Notes: a model not told the origin generated them from the letters alone. Positions 1 to 12,318 are shown, counted from the stretch's first letter. The stretch is DNA of 64,000 nt from Nageia nagi (GCA_050084985.1 JBITNC010000001.1:166966001-167030000); one strand, 5' to 3'. Program-made: numbers and translations.

Positions 1-2
1 CA

Positions 3-743
3 GACAATGGAGGTGAATATTGCAGCAAAGAGTTTGATAGGTACTGTTCAGAACATGGAATTCGTAGAGAGAAGACAGTTCCAAGAACACCACAAGAAAA
101 TGGTGTGTCAAAAAGGATGAACAGGACAATCATGGAGCATGTAAGGTGCATGAGATTGCATGCAGGATTGCCTTTACAGTTTTGGGCAGATGCTGTAGAT
201 ACTGCTATTTATCTAATAAATAGAGGGCCTTCAAGTTCCTTGGATGGTGGTGTTCCGGAGGAAGCATGGACAGGTAAAAAGGTAAACTACTCCTTTTTAA
301 AGCCTTTTGGTTGTGAGGCCTTTGTCCATATTGATAAAGAAAATAGAACAAAGCTTGAGGCAAAGTCAAAGAAATGTACCTTTATTGGATATGGTGTTAA
401 TGATTTTGGTTATCGCTTATATGATTATGAAAATCACAAAATCATTAGGAGTAGAGATGTAATATTCAATGAAAAGGTCTTCTATAAGAATCAACTGCAG
501 GAAAAGAAACAAGAAAAAGAAAACAAGGAATATGTAGTTCTTGATGAAATCACTGAAAAAGTAAAGGTGCCTGAAAATAATAATAACCAACCACCACAAC
601 AACAACAGGCACCCCAAACACCTGAAAGTGGTGTTAGAAGATCTACCAGGATAAGTAGACCCCCTGAACGATACTCTCCTTCATTATATTATTTATTGTT
701 GACTGATTCCGATGAACCTGAATGTTATGAAGAAGCAATGTAG
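3..743 (+). pseudogene. copia integrase, C-terminal half, with hinge
   Basis: The frame is open from the window edge. The second catalytic Asp is in DNGGEY (bases 3-20). The third acidic residue should follow 35 residues later, but here the motif reads NGVSKRMNRT, with Lys (AAA, 111-113) where the family has Glu. This one change should abolish strand transfer. The usual copia integrase C-terminal section follows (FLKPFGCEAFVHI, then GYRLYD). A Gln- and Pro-rich hinge and a basic RRSTRISRPPERY motif lead toward reverse transcriptase. The segment ends at TAG 741-743, where the polyprotein would continue; a CAG codon is the likely ancestor. Confidence 0.9.
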
Positions 744-1295
744 GTTGAAAGCAGGAAGAAGTGGGAGGTAGCCATGGAAGAAGAGATGGACTCCTTAATA
801 CATAACCAGACTTGGGACTTAGTCAGGTTGCCTGCAGGAAAAACTACATTGAAGAATAAATGGGTTTACAGGCTAAAGGAAGAAGATGGAGGAAAACAGA
901 GGTACAAAGCTAGACTTGTGGTGAAAGGGTTTGCACAGAAGAAAGGTATTGATTTTGATGAAATATTTTCTCCTGTTGTTAAAATGACTTCAATCAGAAC
1001 TATTTTAAGTCTTGTAGCAGCTGAAGATTTGCATCTTGAGCAGTTAGATGTAAAGACAGCCTTTCTCCATGGGGATTTGGAGGAAGAGTTATATATGCAA
1101 CAGCCACAAGGATATGAGGTGAAAGGGAAGGAGAAACTAGTGTGCAGGTTGAAGAAGAGCTTGTATGGCTTAAAATAGGCTCCAAGGCAATGGTATCTAA
1201 AATTTGACAGGTTTATGTCTGAATAAGGTTACACTAGATGTCACTCTGATCATTGTGTTTATTTAAAAAAGCAAAATGATGGCAGCTATATCATA
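744..1295 (+). pseudogene. copia reverse transcriptase, N-terminal part
   Basis: This continues the same frame after the TAG at 741. It contains hallmark copia RT blocks: [43 protein letters not shown], then [18 protein letters not shown] and SLYGLK. After SLYGLK a TAG (1176-1178) stands where the family has Gln of the conserved LKQAPRQW block; the sequence then reads APRQWYLKFDRFM. A TAA follows at 1224-1226 before GYTRCHSDHCVY. There is no frameshift, so the protein product is cut only by nonsense codons. Confidence 0.9.
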
Positions 1296-2267
1296 TTGTT
1301 ATTGTATGTAGATGACATGCTTGTTGCAGGGTCTAACATGCAGGAAATAAATGTGCTCAAAAGAAAATTAGCAAATTCATTTGCAATGAAGGATTTGGGA
1401 GCTGCAAAACAAATCCTTGGTATGAGAATCACTAGAGACAGGAAAAATCATAAATTGACATTGTCTCAAAATGAGTACATACAAAAGGTATTGAAAAGAT
1501 TTAATATGCACAATGCAAAACTAGTTAGTACACCTTTTGCTAGCCATTTCAAACTTAGTAAGGAAATGTGCCCAAAGACCCAAGAAGACATGGATTATAT
1601 GTCTAAAGTTCCATATGCATCAGCAGTTGGAAGCTTAATGTATGCAATGGTCTGCACAAGGCCTGATATTGCACATGCAGTGGGAGTTGTAAGCAGGTAC
1701 ATGAACAATCCAGGAAAGGAACATTGGATGGCAGTGAAATGGATTCTCAGATATTTGAAAGGTACCACAAATCAAGCATTATGCTTTGGTGGTTCAAACA
1801 TTTCCCTACAGGGATATGTTGATGCAGATATGGCAGGTGACAGAGATAATAGGAGGAGCACTACAGGATATGTATTTACTGTTGGTGGAACAGCTGTCAG
1901 TTGGGTTTCAAAAATCCAAAGTGTTGTTGCACTTTCAACAATAGAAGCAGAGTATGTTGCTGCTACAGAGGCTAGTAAAGAAATGATTTGGTTACAAAGG
2001 TTCATGGGTGAATTAGGTAAGGAGCATGATATGGGGATGCTATACAGTGATAGCCAAAGTGCCATTCATCTTGCAAAGAACTCAGCATTTCATTCTAGGA
2101 CTAAACACATACAGCTTAAGTACCATTTCATACGATCAGTGTTGGAAGATGGAGAATTAAAGCTAGAAAAGATACATACTAGCCAGAATCCTGCAGATAT
2201 GCTAACAAAAGTTGTAACCAGGGAGAAACTGAGAATATGCTTAGTTTCAATTGGTCTTCAAGGATGA
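1296..2267 (+). pseudogene. copia reverse transcriptase catalytic part and RNase H
   Basis: 323 uninterrupted codons. The RT active site LLLYVDDMLVAG is intact near the start. The copia-specific block PYASAVGSLMYAMVCTRPDI follows. RNase H then shows its acidic residues in the expected places: YVDADMAGD, STIEAEYVAA and YSDSQSAIHLA, with the terminal SRTKHIQLKYHFIR block and NPADMLTK. Length and order match the polyprotein C-terminus of Tork/TNT1 elements. The reading frame ends at 2265-2267, about 85 bases before the polypurine tract. This is the best preserved piece of this element; it could not be made alone because of upstream stops and the absence of its own start. Confidence 0.93.
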
Positions 2268-2352
2268 CTATGAAGATGAGAAACAACCAAGTCCAAAGAG
2301 GAGTCATTGTCCAGCAAAAGAAGCAGCGGTGGAGTTGCTACAATCATTCTCC

Positions 2353-2363
2353 AAGTGGGAGAT
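2353..2363 (+). other. polypurine tract
   Basis: AAGTGGGAGAT lies directly before the TGTTG that opens the LTR. This is the standard position and composition of the copia plus-strand primer. Confidence 0.8.
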
Positions 2364-2840
2364 TGTTGTGTGTGGAGCATGATTGTTCAGAGTTGTTTAT
2401 TTTAGCCGGATGTATATCCCAGGAAGCTAAAAACGTTTGAAAAATTACCTTGTAAAAGTAAAGTAATTTCTAGTCAATCTGGGCCGTTTATTAGGCAAAT
2501 AATCTGACAGTTGAACTTATGTTTGGTTTAGGGATTTTTTCCCTAGATAAAAACCCTCTTTTTGCATGAGGGCATTGTAACAGACATGATTTGGTGAGTG
2601 AGAAATAGAAACGTGAGACTGTGAGAGAAAATAGAGGATATTACAGCGGATCTACTGTAGGTTGTATCTATTCACTTTGTTGGATAATAAAAAAGGAAGG
2701 ACTGGCTGTTTGGTGTGGACGTAGCCCAAACTGGGTGAACCACGTATATCTGTGTCTCTCTTGTTTATGCATTTTCTGTGCTTATATTTCTAAAATGTTT
2801 TTGTGTTCTATTGCTCCGTAATAATTATAATTTCCTAACA
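2364..2840 (+). repeat. 3' LTR of the left copia element
   Basis: About 477 bp, starting TGTTG after the polypurine tract and ending CTAACA, so it has the TG...CA ends expected. An AATAAAA-type signal occurs near 2686 within GGATAATAAAAAAGG, a plausible polyadenylation signal. The partner LTR is outside the window, so the ends rest on motif positions only. A small open frame inside (2621-2821) is not considered a gene. Confidence 0.82.
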
Positions 2841-3349
2841 CTATTTGGACCACTTCTTCTATGGAGAGAAAAAGTAGTAAAAATGGATTCATGACTTTAC
2901 AAAAGGATTTTTCCCTAGAATAAGACCTAGGTGTGTAAGAATATTGGGTTTACCAAATGTAGAACCTAAATAATGTGATGGTGTAATTAATTTAAGGAAT
3001 TAACACATGCACCAATAGATGATTAAACATATAGGTTCATTTTGTTAACATACATATTCAATCAATCAAGGAAAGACATAGTCAATATCATATGCATTAG
3101 TATGACATCGATGCCCTAGTAATAGTACATCATTGATGTCATGTTAATGATCAAATAATAGATGCAATAAAAGATGAAATGATAAGAGAATAAATGATAT
3201 ATCAATATAATGAATGTGTGATAATATTCAATATAAGATATTTGATTATTACAAATAAGAATATTTGCGTATTCAATGATGAAGTGAGAGAATTCTCACC
3301 AAAAAACCATCTATTGATGTATAGAGATAGATAACTAAAGATGTTACCA
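2841..3349. other. no gene recognised
   Basis: AT-rich sequence between the copia LTR and the first recognisable gag codons of element A. It may hold the 5' leader or LTR remnant of element A; I see no primer binding site or LTR boundary. Confidence 0.4.
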
Positions 3350-6034
3350 ACAATAATTTTGATCAAGAGAGTTTTATAGATGTATCTAATAGTTCAACAA
3401 AGACACTAAATTAGAGGGTTAATTTAGATAATTCTAGATATCAAATATTGTCAAATCAATAACCTCCTATTACAACTAAAGAAGAGATCATTTACCTATT
3501 GAATGAGGATGAGGTATTCATGAAGGTTATAATTTCCAAGGAAAATAAGCATAGGTTCATCAAGATTCTCAATGTATTACCAATTGAAGAAAAAGCTTAT
3601 GCAATTGATACACTTTAATATGAATAAGTGTTAAAGCAACATAAGTTATGGCATTACAATAGTTACAAGGAAAACATACCTCTTGATCTCATGACTCTCA
3701 CACATAGAAATACAAATTTTGGATTCTTCATAAATAGGTCTACACCTATGTAAAATTTCTACCCATTTATCCCCCTAGATGCTAGCATGGATATACACAT
3801 CAATATGAATGCTAACCTTAGCATGAAAGCTAAGCCTTAGGTAGAAGTAGTAGTTTTAGTTCCTCTAGTGGACTTCATGATAGATATAGATCAAGGAGAT
3901 CAATAAGAGATCATCAATTTAATCAAAATCATCATTGAGAAACTAGCTCAACCTATTACATTACAATATTTTCTTCATTAGGAAGCTTAGGTTGATAATC
4001 CAACACTAATAGCTAACATTAATGGTCTAATCACATAGGTTGACCAAGATAGATAGGATGAGCAGGTTCTAGATTTTGATAAAAATACAAATATTTTAAT
4101 TAAAGATGAGTGTGAGCAAGAAGATCTTACAAAATATGAATAAATAAACAAGTTTATAGAAAAGGTTGATATACCATTTTGACATTAATCAGATGAAGAT
4201 AACAAGATTAGGTTAAAATTCCTTCATTTAGTAGATGATCAAGCCATTGCAAACTTAAGTATTCCTAAAAAGATAAAATATTACACATGTTGACTTCAAA
4301 AATTTCAAAATAATTATATGACCAATAAATGATTATTTTATATTAAAAACAAGCAACCAATTTATTGTCTTATTTCATATTAACAAAATATCAAGAAGAA
4401 GAGGTAGATAGACTACTTTGTTAAGCTATGCAATCCATTCCTAGTTGGACTCAAGAAGAAAATGATATCAAATGTATAGAAGTTCTAAATTGTAATAGAG
4501 AACACATGATATTCATACCTCATGATGATAGAGTGGTTTGTTTCATCAACATTGCAAAATATTATCCATGATAGAAATGATAAAAACATGAGCTTTCAAA
4601 GTCTTCAAGCCTATAAAATAATTGGAAACCTTTGAAGAAGGATAATATTCCAAACTATATTTGGAAAATGTAAAGGAAAATATTCAAGTAGTCATTATAG
4701 CATTGCTCTTGGAGAAATCATTACCAATGATATATAAATTTTGAATTGAGGGATTTCAAAAACAAGTAAAAAAAATAGCAAAGTGTTAACGTTTAGATCT
4801 TAAAAAAAATGAAGATAACAATTCTTTATGTATAAGAGTCAAATCTACCATTTTACTCTCTAGAAAAGAATTGAAATTCAAAACATTTGATGGTATTTTT
4901 GATCATTTTCTTGATGTATATATATTTTCTAATGAAGCTATATATTTTGTTGATCATTTTCACCTTGTAATAGGACTTGCATGTGAAGTCATTTCCTTTG
5001 TATATAAAAGGAGAAGCTACATAATGGTTTAGCAAATTGCCACATGCTAGCATTACCAATTTTGCATAGTTGAAGACTATATGTTGTGATCATTATCAAA
5101 TCCACATTGTAAAAGAGGTTACATTTAGTGATTTTATGAAGCTAAAGCAAACATAAGTATAGTATATTGAGAATTTTATCAAATTTTGGACTAAAAAGGC
5201 TAATCAAGTTTAAGTAGATGATAATATGAAGATTATACTTTCATTGAAGATATTCAACCAAAGTACATAAAAGAATATTTTGACTATCACAAACTATCTC
5301 TTGATGATTTTCCATAGGAACTATTGGAAAAGGAAAGATTTGACATTAGATATGGACAATGGAAAAAAGAATCAAATATAAAAAGAGATAAATCATCTTT
5401 ACAACCTCAATATCAATACAAACAGGAACAATCTCAAGAAGCTTAAATAGTCACCAAAGTGGAATCAGTATAATAGCAAATAGTAGCATCAACTAAGTTT
5501 CAAAAAGTGAATAAATAAGAGAAATCAATTTACATAGAATGTTAAAATTTCCTAGATAGAAATATGCACCTATACATGATGATATTAATAAGGTCATAAG
5601 GGCTTTGATCAAAAGGAAATTACTAGTTCCATCACTTAACCCCACAACATAGCCATGTTTTTATAGTAGGAGTGCCAAAAGAGTGCAAATTAGATGAATT
5701 ATATGAATATCATAAACAATGAGGACATGCAACAAAGTATTATGTAATATTGCTCAACAAGATCCAAGACCCAATTGATCAAAAGAAGGTATCTTCCCTA
5801 GAATCAAATTCTGATGATAAGCTAAAGAAATTGAGAGGTCATAAGCATGATAAGAATAAGATCATGGAAATATTCACCATTCCATTCCTAAATTTTATCA
5901 ATATTCTAAATCATCTAAACATAAATCAATTATGTGTTAATCTTTCGATTAATGGTCAAATAATCACATTATTCATTATTATTACTTTCATTTATTTTTT
6001 GATATTATTCATTAGTATAGGATGCATGTTTTGA
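3350..6034 (+). pseudogene. gypsy gag remnant (element A)
   Basis: Read across many stop codons, + shows a long gag-like protein with acidic and Lys-rich stretches, ending in a zinc-knuckle block at about 5700-5745. The family pattern is C-x2-H-x4-H-x4-C followed by a helical K/N-rich tail. Here the two histidines are kept (CAT 5711-5713 and 5726-5728), but both cysteines are Tyr (TAT 5702-5704 and 5741-5743), with a TGA at 5720-5722 where Arg would fit. The tail reads LNKIQDPIDQKK, like the same position in B, C and G. Several TAGs sit where Gln fits, for example around 4035-4080. The product cannot be functional. The zinc-knuckle region is the firm part; assignment of 3350-4900 is weaker. 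Confidence 0.6.
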
Positions 6035-6829
6035 TTTAACTATGGTCAAATACCTCTATATTGAACACAAATCACCATTGCTAGGATTGCACAATCCTTC
6101 TATTCTCTTTACATCTCATATCTATACCATTTATTGTTGTTATATCAAGAAACATCTGCTAAGATCCTTTAGATTTTTTCTTTGAATTCCCATTGTTTCA
6201 CTATCACATTTATTGTTTAAAATTTTCCTTCTACTATTTCTAAGAGCTATATATATTTCTTTTTTATCTATTAATTACATTTGATCCTTTTACACATTTC
6301 TCCATAGTAAACTTTCCAGTTTCCCTTCACTTAATAAAAACATCAAGTTCCTTTATGATTACCTTAAGAATCTAACCATTTTTACCTATAATTTATTTAT
6401 AAAACCTGAGACAACTATTGCTAGAGGTTACTATATATCGATTTATTCTACTTATTTTACAAGGCCTATTAAATCAAAACTTAGATCCCATAATTCTCAA
6501 AAAACCAATTCCATTTTGGTCTCTTCCCTTTAATTGTTTGTGTGTGTTTTGTGTAATAATGTCACTATTTAACCATAATATTTTAGGTTCATTATATTAT
6601 CTATAAATAATCCATTATAATACCTAAGAAATGATTAACCATATATATTCTTAACACTTAGCAAATTAAAACAAAACAAGAACTTAAACAATTTAATCAT
6701 AACCATTTCATAAACCATTTAAGTATAGATAATAACATAGCTCAATTATATTAATAAAATAATAGGGTGTTACATTATATTTTTAATTACATTATATTTT
6801 TAAAATACAACCATATTCCCAACTAAGTC
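6035..6829. other. no gene recognised (between gag and PMD of element A)
   Basis: AT-rich sequence. This is where pol would sit in an autonomous relative; no RT, RNase H or integrase motif is visible on either strand. Confidence 0.5.
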
Positions 6830-8760
6830 CACTACTGGTACCATAGTGACTCCTAGTCTTCCTAAAAATCTTAGACCTAGAGGCTATCCAACTCAAGTTA
6901 GGCCTCTTCAATCCATTCTACTCCTCTAGTGTTAAAAGCTTAGCCTATAGATATCCTTTCTCATTCATTAGGATGTTGATATTCTTATTATGCTATAAAA
7001 CCTAGTCCATCATCACTAAGAAATTATTATCCTACAAATCCTCATGCATCTTCCACAACATCTCGATACTCTACTCTAAGACTGTAAGTCTACCTTCAAT
7101 CCATTTATGTCCTCATCCTTGGTAGTTGCCTCCTCATTAAGATTCCTTATAGCATCCTTAGCTTGTTATCTTGTTTCCTTCTAAGAATATAGGTCTAGTT
7201 TTGTTTGATCTACAAAATGAAAATAAACGATACATGTTAGTTATATTATTTTTGCATAAGTATTCACTTGCAAGTACACAAAAAAGCATACTTACTTAGT
7301 TCATTCTCAATATGTTGATGGGTCTCTGTAATTGAAATCTCAATGGTAACATCCCATCCATTCTACTCTTCATGTTGTAGTGGCTCTTCCATTTGTATAT
7401 CCTATTCCTCCTCTTCATCACCCCCCTTTTCCTCTTCTTCATCCTCATCATCGTCACCCTTGATAGCCTCCATTAAGCACTCCAAACCATACAAATTGAG
7501 TGGATCCAATCTAGTTTTAACCTACCATCTCAAATAAGCTTGGCCAAACGTAGGCTCATTAGGAACCTCAGCTCCCTCATCATCTAAATCACTCCTCTGC
7601 CCATGGTCTTAGGAAGGGTGTCAATCCTCCTCCCACTTGGGAGGTGTCTAAAAAAGGTTAGGTTCATGTGCCTTATACCTCCTTATTAGCATAATAAACT
7701 TGTATTCTATAGGAATACCTTTATTCTTATTGAATTATCCTCTTACTCTCTTAGCTATATAGGTCTCCATAAATGTATTTCTAGTATGAAAGTAATATGG
7801 TATCATATGCTAATTCAACTAATCCCCTAGCTCATTTAGCCAATAAAGCAAGTCCACATAGGGTATATAGATAAAATCCCCTGCAAAATCAAAATCATAT
7901 ATTAGTTTTCTTCCTTTACCAATAAACCAAAACAAAATTTATATGGTAAGTTACTTACCATCCATTAACCCATCAATCACCTTATGTTATGCCTCCATGG
8001 TCTTATGGACTTATGTGATCTTTCTTGTTCAAGCCCATTGATACCAAGTGGGATGATCAGGAGCTATACCATGTATACGAATCTCTCTAGGAAAAACCAC
8101 TACATTATGCTCATAGGTACAACACTATAGCATAAACAAGTATGCTACCCTCTTTCCACTCTTTTGCACCATCATAAAATTGTGTAAGTCATGATAGATT
8201 TGGGATATTATATAAGGTGCCCAAGTATATCGATGATCCTATGTCATATCATAAACTACATATATCAAACCAAGTGGAAAAACCTCATGATTCATATCTA
8301 GATATGATGATATTTATGCATGTCATCATGATTAAGAGTACTCACCTAAATTTCTTCATATTAAATTTAAAGGCATTATGAAGGAAGGCACCTTTCTTGC
8401 CTTCATGGTACTCCTCTAGTTTAGTAATCCACTTGGCCAAAGCCTTGCACTATGCATTAATCATACCTTCCTTAAAGAATATGGGTCTCTCTCTTATGAT
8501 AACCCATAGGATCCTATGTATGTACTCTAGAATAAAGATGATCTCCCACATAGGAAGGTGAAAGGTATTGGTCCTCTTAGACTTCCTCTCCATTAGGGCT
8601 ATGTGAAGCTTCTTATCCGCTTGAACATATGGAGCATCAAGGAGCCACCCCATACCAACATGTCTTAGCACACCAACCTCATTATATGTGATCTTATCCT
8701 TACATATTATGGATTTCTTCTAACTATGAGACATGGGCTCAAGTTCCATAAGGAATTGGA
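6830..8760 (-). pseudogene. plant mobile domain (PMD/MAIN-like) gene, element A
   Basis: On - the core PMD block reads ALMERKSKRTNTFHLPMWEI, followed by IFILEYIHRILWVI (8671-8450), matching the conserved ALxERW...TFHLPxGEMTxTLEDxxxLxxLPxxG pattern of PF10536. A clean splice donor AG/GTGAGT lies at 8345, with a possible TGTAG acceptor near 8256. After it come TWAPYIISQIYHDL and YEHNVV blocks, homologous to the H copy. A Glu/Asp-rich tail lies at about 7530-7380, and a Gln-rich segment with many TAG codons at 7200-6830. The Ser-rich open frame on + at 7343-7537 is a shadow of the acidic tail. PMD proteins MAIN and MAIL1 act in the nucleus in gene expression and transposon silencing in Arabidopsis; what this copy did is unknown. 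Start codon not resolved. Confidence 0.72.
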
Positions 8761-10240
8761 AACACTATAATAAAAAAAATAATAAGTTACATGTTAGTTA
8801 TTTTACAAATTCATTAAAAACATAATGTAAAAAATTTATTTTGTTATTTTTAGCACACATTGACAACAACCATGATTGGAAAATCATTTCCCTAACCTAA
8901 AACTCACTTTACCACATCAATGCTTGCGCTAACATTAGCACCCATACTAGTCTTTTTATGATAACATTTTTTAAAATATTGGGGAAAAATTCTCTTACCC
9001 CTATGAAGCCATAAAAATATGTTCTCATTCCTAGCTGCTACCTCTAAATGCAAATTCATCCAAACCTTAGGTCTAAAAACCCTAGTCCTAGGTACCCATT
9101 TGATTTTCATCTTTTTATACATAACCTTACAAATTAAGATCAAAAATAGTAACAAGATGGTCTTAAATTCCTACCACATGTGTCAAAACCCTATTATGTC
9201 CAACAAGATACATCCTATGAGTCTCTTGCTACATAAGCTTCATCTTGAAAACTAATAAGTGGTCCAAAACATTGGCAAAAACACTAAAACTAATATAAAT
9301 TAGTGCTATCTACTAACAAAATCACTCACCTTGCAATGTATATTTCCAAAAGTGCTCATAATTCACCTCACTATGATAGCTATCTTCTCCTAGACTAGAG
9401 CTCTAATCATATAAAATGCATATAACAAATAAAAATAATTTGGGCCTATTTAAAATCAAACTAGGACATAATTAATGAGACAAGGGATAATTTAAATATC
9501 CACCTTGTACCTCCAAAATTCTCAAAATATGAATTTTAGACTCATCATGCTAATTGAGATTATTGTCAAAAATTTTGACAATCAAATTTGCTATGGACCT
9601 CCGTGTTTGCACTAATGTTAGCATCCATGCTTGCTACTAGTGTCCATGCTATCATTCCTTAGCATTCATATCCTTACCTTGAAAATCACAAATCCTTCAG
9701 CTCAATGTGATCTAAAAATTAATATGGGACATGTACCTCATGATGATGATTTTGATTGCATGTGTTCCATTTATGAATGGGGTATGTATCCCATGACAAT
9801 GTGGATACACCTTTATCATGATTTCTTATGAATGCATATAAGAATTAAGCATTGATTATTTTTGTATTTAGTTTTCTCAAGATGATGTATGCATATTATA
9901 TTAATTTCATCCTTGCTCCATTACATGCTATATAATTTGTGATAAAATATTATGATGTTACTCTTACTATCATTGTTATATATTTTATGAGTTAACAATC
10001 ATATATGTGCTTGGAAGTGTGTGTATCTCATTTTTTAGGTTTCATTCTTTACTTTTGGTTTATTCTACTATATGAAACCCATTACATCTCATAACCAAGG
10101 AAAAGAAGGAGCAATATATATATTTCAAATCCTTGATGATTTAGATAGCTAAACCAAGTAAGTGTCAAATTTTTCTTCTCTTTACCTTTACTTACTTTTC
10201 AAGCATAATATTATTTCAATATTCAATTTTATTATACTTA
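8761..10240. other. no gene recognised; decayed palindromic motifs
   Basis: Upstream of the antisense PMD gene A and before the 3' LTR. Two places (about 8920-8955 and 9600-9655) carry GC-containing words such as GCTAACATTAGC and CTAATGTTAGC, with CACTAG/GTGTT-like words close by. They resemble the motif array in element H in a decayed form. An open frame on - at 8904-9155 has no recognisable family. Confidence 0.35.
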
Positions 10241-10900
10241 CAAAGGGAGGTATATGTTAACACCAAAAGTAGTTCCCTTAATATGATCCAACTAAGGGTA
10301 ACTTTACACATACATTTAATCATATTTTACCCTTATTACCATATATTTCTTAGGTTATGTTCTTATTTATATGTTAGATACACTGGGAAAAATTCAACCA
10401 ATATTCAAGGGGTTAAATGGTAATATCATGCCTAATATAAATGTAAGTATCTATAACTTGGGGAAGGCATGTCAAGATTACATCTTGATAGTCAATACCC
10501 TACACTTGGATGTTTCTAAACATTGCATATTGAGATTGGAATCTTTCTATCACTCAAGAAAATATCTATTATCCATTTTAGTGATCATATGCTTGATTCA
10601 ACTAGTTATTATATTTGCTATCATCAATCCTTTTTCAAAAACTTCATTCTTTAAGAACATTTATACCTACACTGACATGCATGCCTAGGCTAAGCTTCCA
10701 AAGAGTAGTGGGGCTATTCCTTATATAGTTGGCCTTGGGGTTCACACAACAAGCTCACTCCTCTGTAACAAGTTTGTCCATCATACCCTTGACCTGGACA
10801 TAAGTAAGGAAATATAGGTATTTATGTTTCACTTGATTCCTTTCTCTTTAGTGTGCGTAGCTTGTTTTACATCTTGAAACTAATGTAATTTTGTTATTCT
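10241..10900 (+). repeat. polypurine tract and 3' LTR of element A (end uncertain)
   Basis: CAAAGGGAGG followed by TATA leads directly to TGTTAACACC at 10255, the same LTR opening as the other gypsy elements here. A TATATAG-like box occurs near 10722. I could not find the CA end or a matching 5' LTR, so the right boundary is a guess somewhere between 10850 and 11060. Confidence 0.5.
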
Positions 10901-10989
10901 CTTACTAAATTGTTATATTCCCTTATTCATGTATGCTTATTTGAGTTAATTAGCTTACATAAATTAACTTAAATATTTATGTGTATTTA

Positions 10990-11470
10990 GTTCATTTAAT
11001 ATAAAACCCTAGGCGATACCAAAATACATATCAACATACCTCTAATTTAAATATTGACAACAAAGTAGCTACAAAAGTATATTTTAAATCTTATTCAGTA
11101 GTAGTAACTCTACTAGCAAATTTTTTCCATATTTTCATAAAATTAGTTAAATATTGTCCATTTACTTTCTTAAATTTACATAAATATTTTAATTCAATAC
11201 TATCTTGAACATTTTATTTTAAATTAGTTATAAATTGCAAAACAAGATCTGCATACTAACTATTACTTTTTTTAGGAGGACAAAAATACCATTTCAATGC
11301 ATCATATTTCAAGCTAGTTGAAAACAATTTAATAAGCATATCAAGATCATGGAGAAATTCAATTCTCTCTTCTTGAAACTTTATAACATGAATCTTGAAA
11401 ATCATCAAATTTTGTAAATTTGATGCTCTTTTTACCAATGAAAACTTTACAAGCAATTATATCACTCAAA
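10990..11470 (-). pseudogene. gypsy gag fragment (element J)
   Basis: On - a gag core block is readable: a charged segment FQEERIEFLHDLDMLIKLF followed by STSLKYDALKWYF, which is the conserved Retrotrans_gag signature (LF...SL...A..WY). Further downstream the frame continues with stops. It is truncated at its N-terminal side where the copia LTR of element F begins, near 11475. No LTR or pol for this fragment was found. It may be the remains of the site into which F inserted. Confidence 0.6.
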
Positions 11471-11474
11471 GGAC

Positions 11475-12316
11475 ATGAGAGAATAATGGAGCATAGAATA
11501 TTAGGTAAGTTGCATAAAAAAATAATGCTAGATAGTATGTTTATGTCATAAGAATATTTGGTAGGTGTAATATGAGGAGTTACAAAAGGAGTTACATATG
11601 AAGAGTTACAAAATGATAGGTGGCATGTGAGAACATGAAGTTACAATTTGTAGGTGGCATGTAAACACATAGGAGTTACAAAAAAAGAGTTACAAAAGAA
11701 GTTACATAATTAATAGGTGAAAAATGGAAAGTGATAATAAAGGAGTTACATAAAAAGAGAGTTACAAAAAGAAAAATTTAATAATAAGAGTGTTTCTTAG
11801 AGAATTGAGTTAGCATTATTATTTTGTTAATGAAGAGAGAGTATGATGGATGTAGTAAAATTATGGATGTGCTAAGAGAATTGTGTGTTATGATAATAGT
11901 AGTATGGTTGTGACTATCAAGTTGAATGAAAGAAGATTTTATGCTAGACCACTGAAGGTCTTCTGAACAAAGAAATTTTCTATTGCAATTTGGTGAGTTC
12001 ATCAAGTGGGTTCTTGGTGATAGGGTTAGTTCTCCATATAGTTGGTGTTGTAGAAGTTTGGATTAGTTGGTGCTACTCCTCGTAGTGGGTTATGCAAAAA
12101 TATTGCAAGACTAATTCATTTTGTGAATAGATTTAGGTGGGAGCCCAAGTAGTCTATTAGCATAATGGTTTTTCCCACATTAACTTTCCATTATAAATCA
12201 TATTTTATGTGGTGCATGATTTTGTGAATGTGATTGATTGCTTTATTTTCATAGTTGCTTAAGGTTTTAACTTACATTGATTCACCTCCCCTCTCAATGT
12301 CACATAGAGTTCAATA
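11475..12316 (+). repeat. 5' LTR of copia element F, truncated
   Basis: Matches 18649-19443 by eye from the word ATTAGGTAAGT onward, through a GAGTTACA-rich section, to the shared end CCCCTCTCA...TTCAAYA. The end at TTCAATA (12316) is followed two bases later by TGGTATCA. Nothing matching 17511-18640 precedes it, so the first 1.1 kb of this LTR is missing. GAGTTACA or close variants occur about nine times in 11575-11780. Confidence 0.7.
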
Positions 12317-12318
12317 TA

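Larger units (their letters stand above)
1..2840 (+). mobile_element. Ty1/copia retrotransposon (Tork/TNT1-like), 3' part
   Basis: The window opens inside a copia element that runs to its 3' LTR. Seen in order on + are integrase, reverse transcriptase, RNase H, a polypurine tract and one LTR. The order integrase before reverse transcriptase is diagnostic of Ty1/copia, and the RNase H sequence is Tork/TNT1-like. The whole coding part stays in one frame (position 3 onward), broken only by three nonsense codons at 741-743 (TAG), 1176-1178 (TAG) and 1224-1226 (TAA). The 5' LTR, gag and protease lie left of the window, so no target duplication pair can be checked. Five bases CTATT at 2841-2845 would be the right-hand copy. 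Confidence 0.93.
3350..10900 (+). mobile_element. decayed gypsy element A: gag (+) with antisense PMD gene
   Basis: Gag remnants run on + to about 6034, a PMD gene lies on - at about 8760-6830, and a polypurine tract plus TGTTAACACC LTR start is at 10241-10264. No pol domain is visible between gag and the PMD gene. This matches the architecture of elements B and C elsewhere in the window. The 5' LTR was not found, and the 3' LTR end is uncertain, so both outer coordinates are approximate. Confidence 0.6.

Noticed and set aside
7343-7537. Ser-rich small protein on +
   Set aside because: It is the reverse strand of the Asp/Glu-rich tail of PMD gene A.
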